Under the pieces are notes generated by a model. That model had not been told where the DNA came from. It did not search any database and was given only the letters and a program-made list of their open reading frames with translations. 64,000 nucleotides of DNA from Prionace glauca (Eukaryota > Chordata > Chondrichthyes > Carcharhiniformes > Carcharhinidae), in NCBI GenBank assembly GCA_037974335.1, contig CM075724.1, positions 72,224,850 through 72,288,849 of the forward strand, given 5' to 3'. The position numbers and the translations under genes are program-made. This document shows positions 63,766-64,000 of the stretch, piece by piece (within the stretch, counting starts at the first letter, position 1; each line of letters begins with the position of its first letter).

Positions 63766-64000
63766 AGTTGTGGCACAGTGATTAGTACTGCAGCCTAACA
63801 GCACCAGGGACCCAGGTTCAATTTTAGACTTGGGTGACTGTCTAAATGAAGTTTGCACATTCTCCGCATGTCTGCATGGGTTTCCTCTGGATGCTCCTCT
63901 TTCCTCACACAGTTTAAAAAAATGTGCAGGTTAAGTGGATTGTCCCTTGGTGTCAAAGGAATTTTCAGGGTAAATCTATGGGGATACGGGGATAGGACCT
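63766..64000 (+). mobile_element. SINE1 copy, cut by the window end
   Basis: GTTGTGGCACAGTGATTAGT near 63768, head box GGTTCAATTTTAGACTTGGG near 63816, GTTTGCACATTCTCCGCATG near 63852. The 3' end lies outside. Confidence 0.9.

Noticed and set aside
1-64000. CRISPR arrays, ribosomal RNA, operons or phage genes
   Set aside because: None seen; the sequence has vertebrate-type repeats and split exons.

Overview
The window looks like the germline genome of a cartilaginous fish, most likely a shark. The reasons are the dense load of CR1-clade LINEs, the families of tRNA-headed SINEs found throughout elasmobranch genomes, intron-split immunoglobulin-superfamily exons, and the absence of any bacterial-type gene organisation. 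The species cannot be named from the sequence alone. I see no rRNA gene, CRISPR array, endogenous retrovirus or complete DNA transposon.

The host content is two related immunoglobulin-superfamily genes on the + strand about 40 kb apart. Gene 1 (13765-17871) can be assembled from four phase-matched exons into a complete 261-residue type I membrane protein: signal peptide, V-set domain with its G strand encoded in the same exon, C1-set domain, then transmembrane segment with an eight-residue tail. Gene 2 (54083-56436) has the same leader, V and C1 exons, with leader and C1 exons of identical length (55 and 306 nt), but no membrane exon is visible in the window. Both carry the same ACGTCAC motif exactly 97 nt upstream of the start codon and an AT-rich ATATT box about 75 nt upstream. 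Non-rearranging V-C1 genes of this kind belong with B7/butyrophilin, SIRP, tapasin and the MHC-linked VJ-C1 genes of cold-blooded vertebrates. I cannot tell which from sequence alone.

Most of the rest is retrotransposon. Labels used below: LINE A (3' tail of TTCTATG repeats, 3'UTR with GCAACTCGAGGGCC), LINE A2 (same tail, 3'UTR with GGCGCAACATCG), LINE B (tail of TTCTTATG repeats), LINE C (a different RT family with a DD-x-TMF type catalytic box), and older CR1-like families D to F. LINE A2 at 20065-24311 and LINE A at 58031-62058 carry ORF1 (zinc knuckle, coiled coil, SGNH esterase) plus ORF2 (APE endonuclease and reverse transcriptase); each has frame breaks. SINE1 is the tRNA-headed SINE with an ATTCTATG-like end; SINE2 is a second family ending in a conserved core.

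Layout: 1-5560 old LINE debris; 5640-7480 young LINE A; 7970-13135 SINE, nested LINEs, a long near-perfect inverted repeat and old LINE; 13660-17880 gene 1 with LINE B in intron 3; 18045-24311 nested LINEs and a nearly full-length LINE A2; 25190-26340 a CA-rich satellite with a roughly 147-bp higher-order period; 26345-30005 old LINE and unassigned sequence; 30010-36415 SINE2 and a LINE C copy invaded by LINE B and LINE A, then LINE A2; 36886-50500 SINEs, a minisatellite and older LINEs D and C with insertions; 50505-53980 mostly unassigned with three SINE copies; 53980-56436 gene 2; 57190-64000 a LINE B copy split by LINE A, then LINE F and a SINE cut by the window edge.
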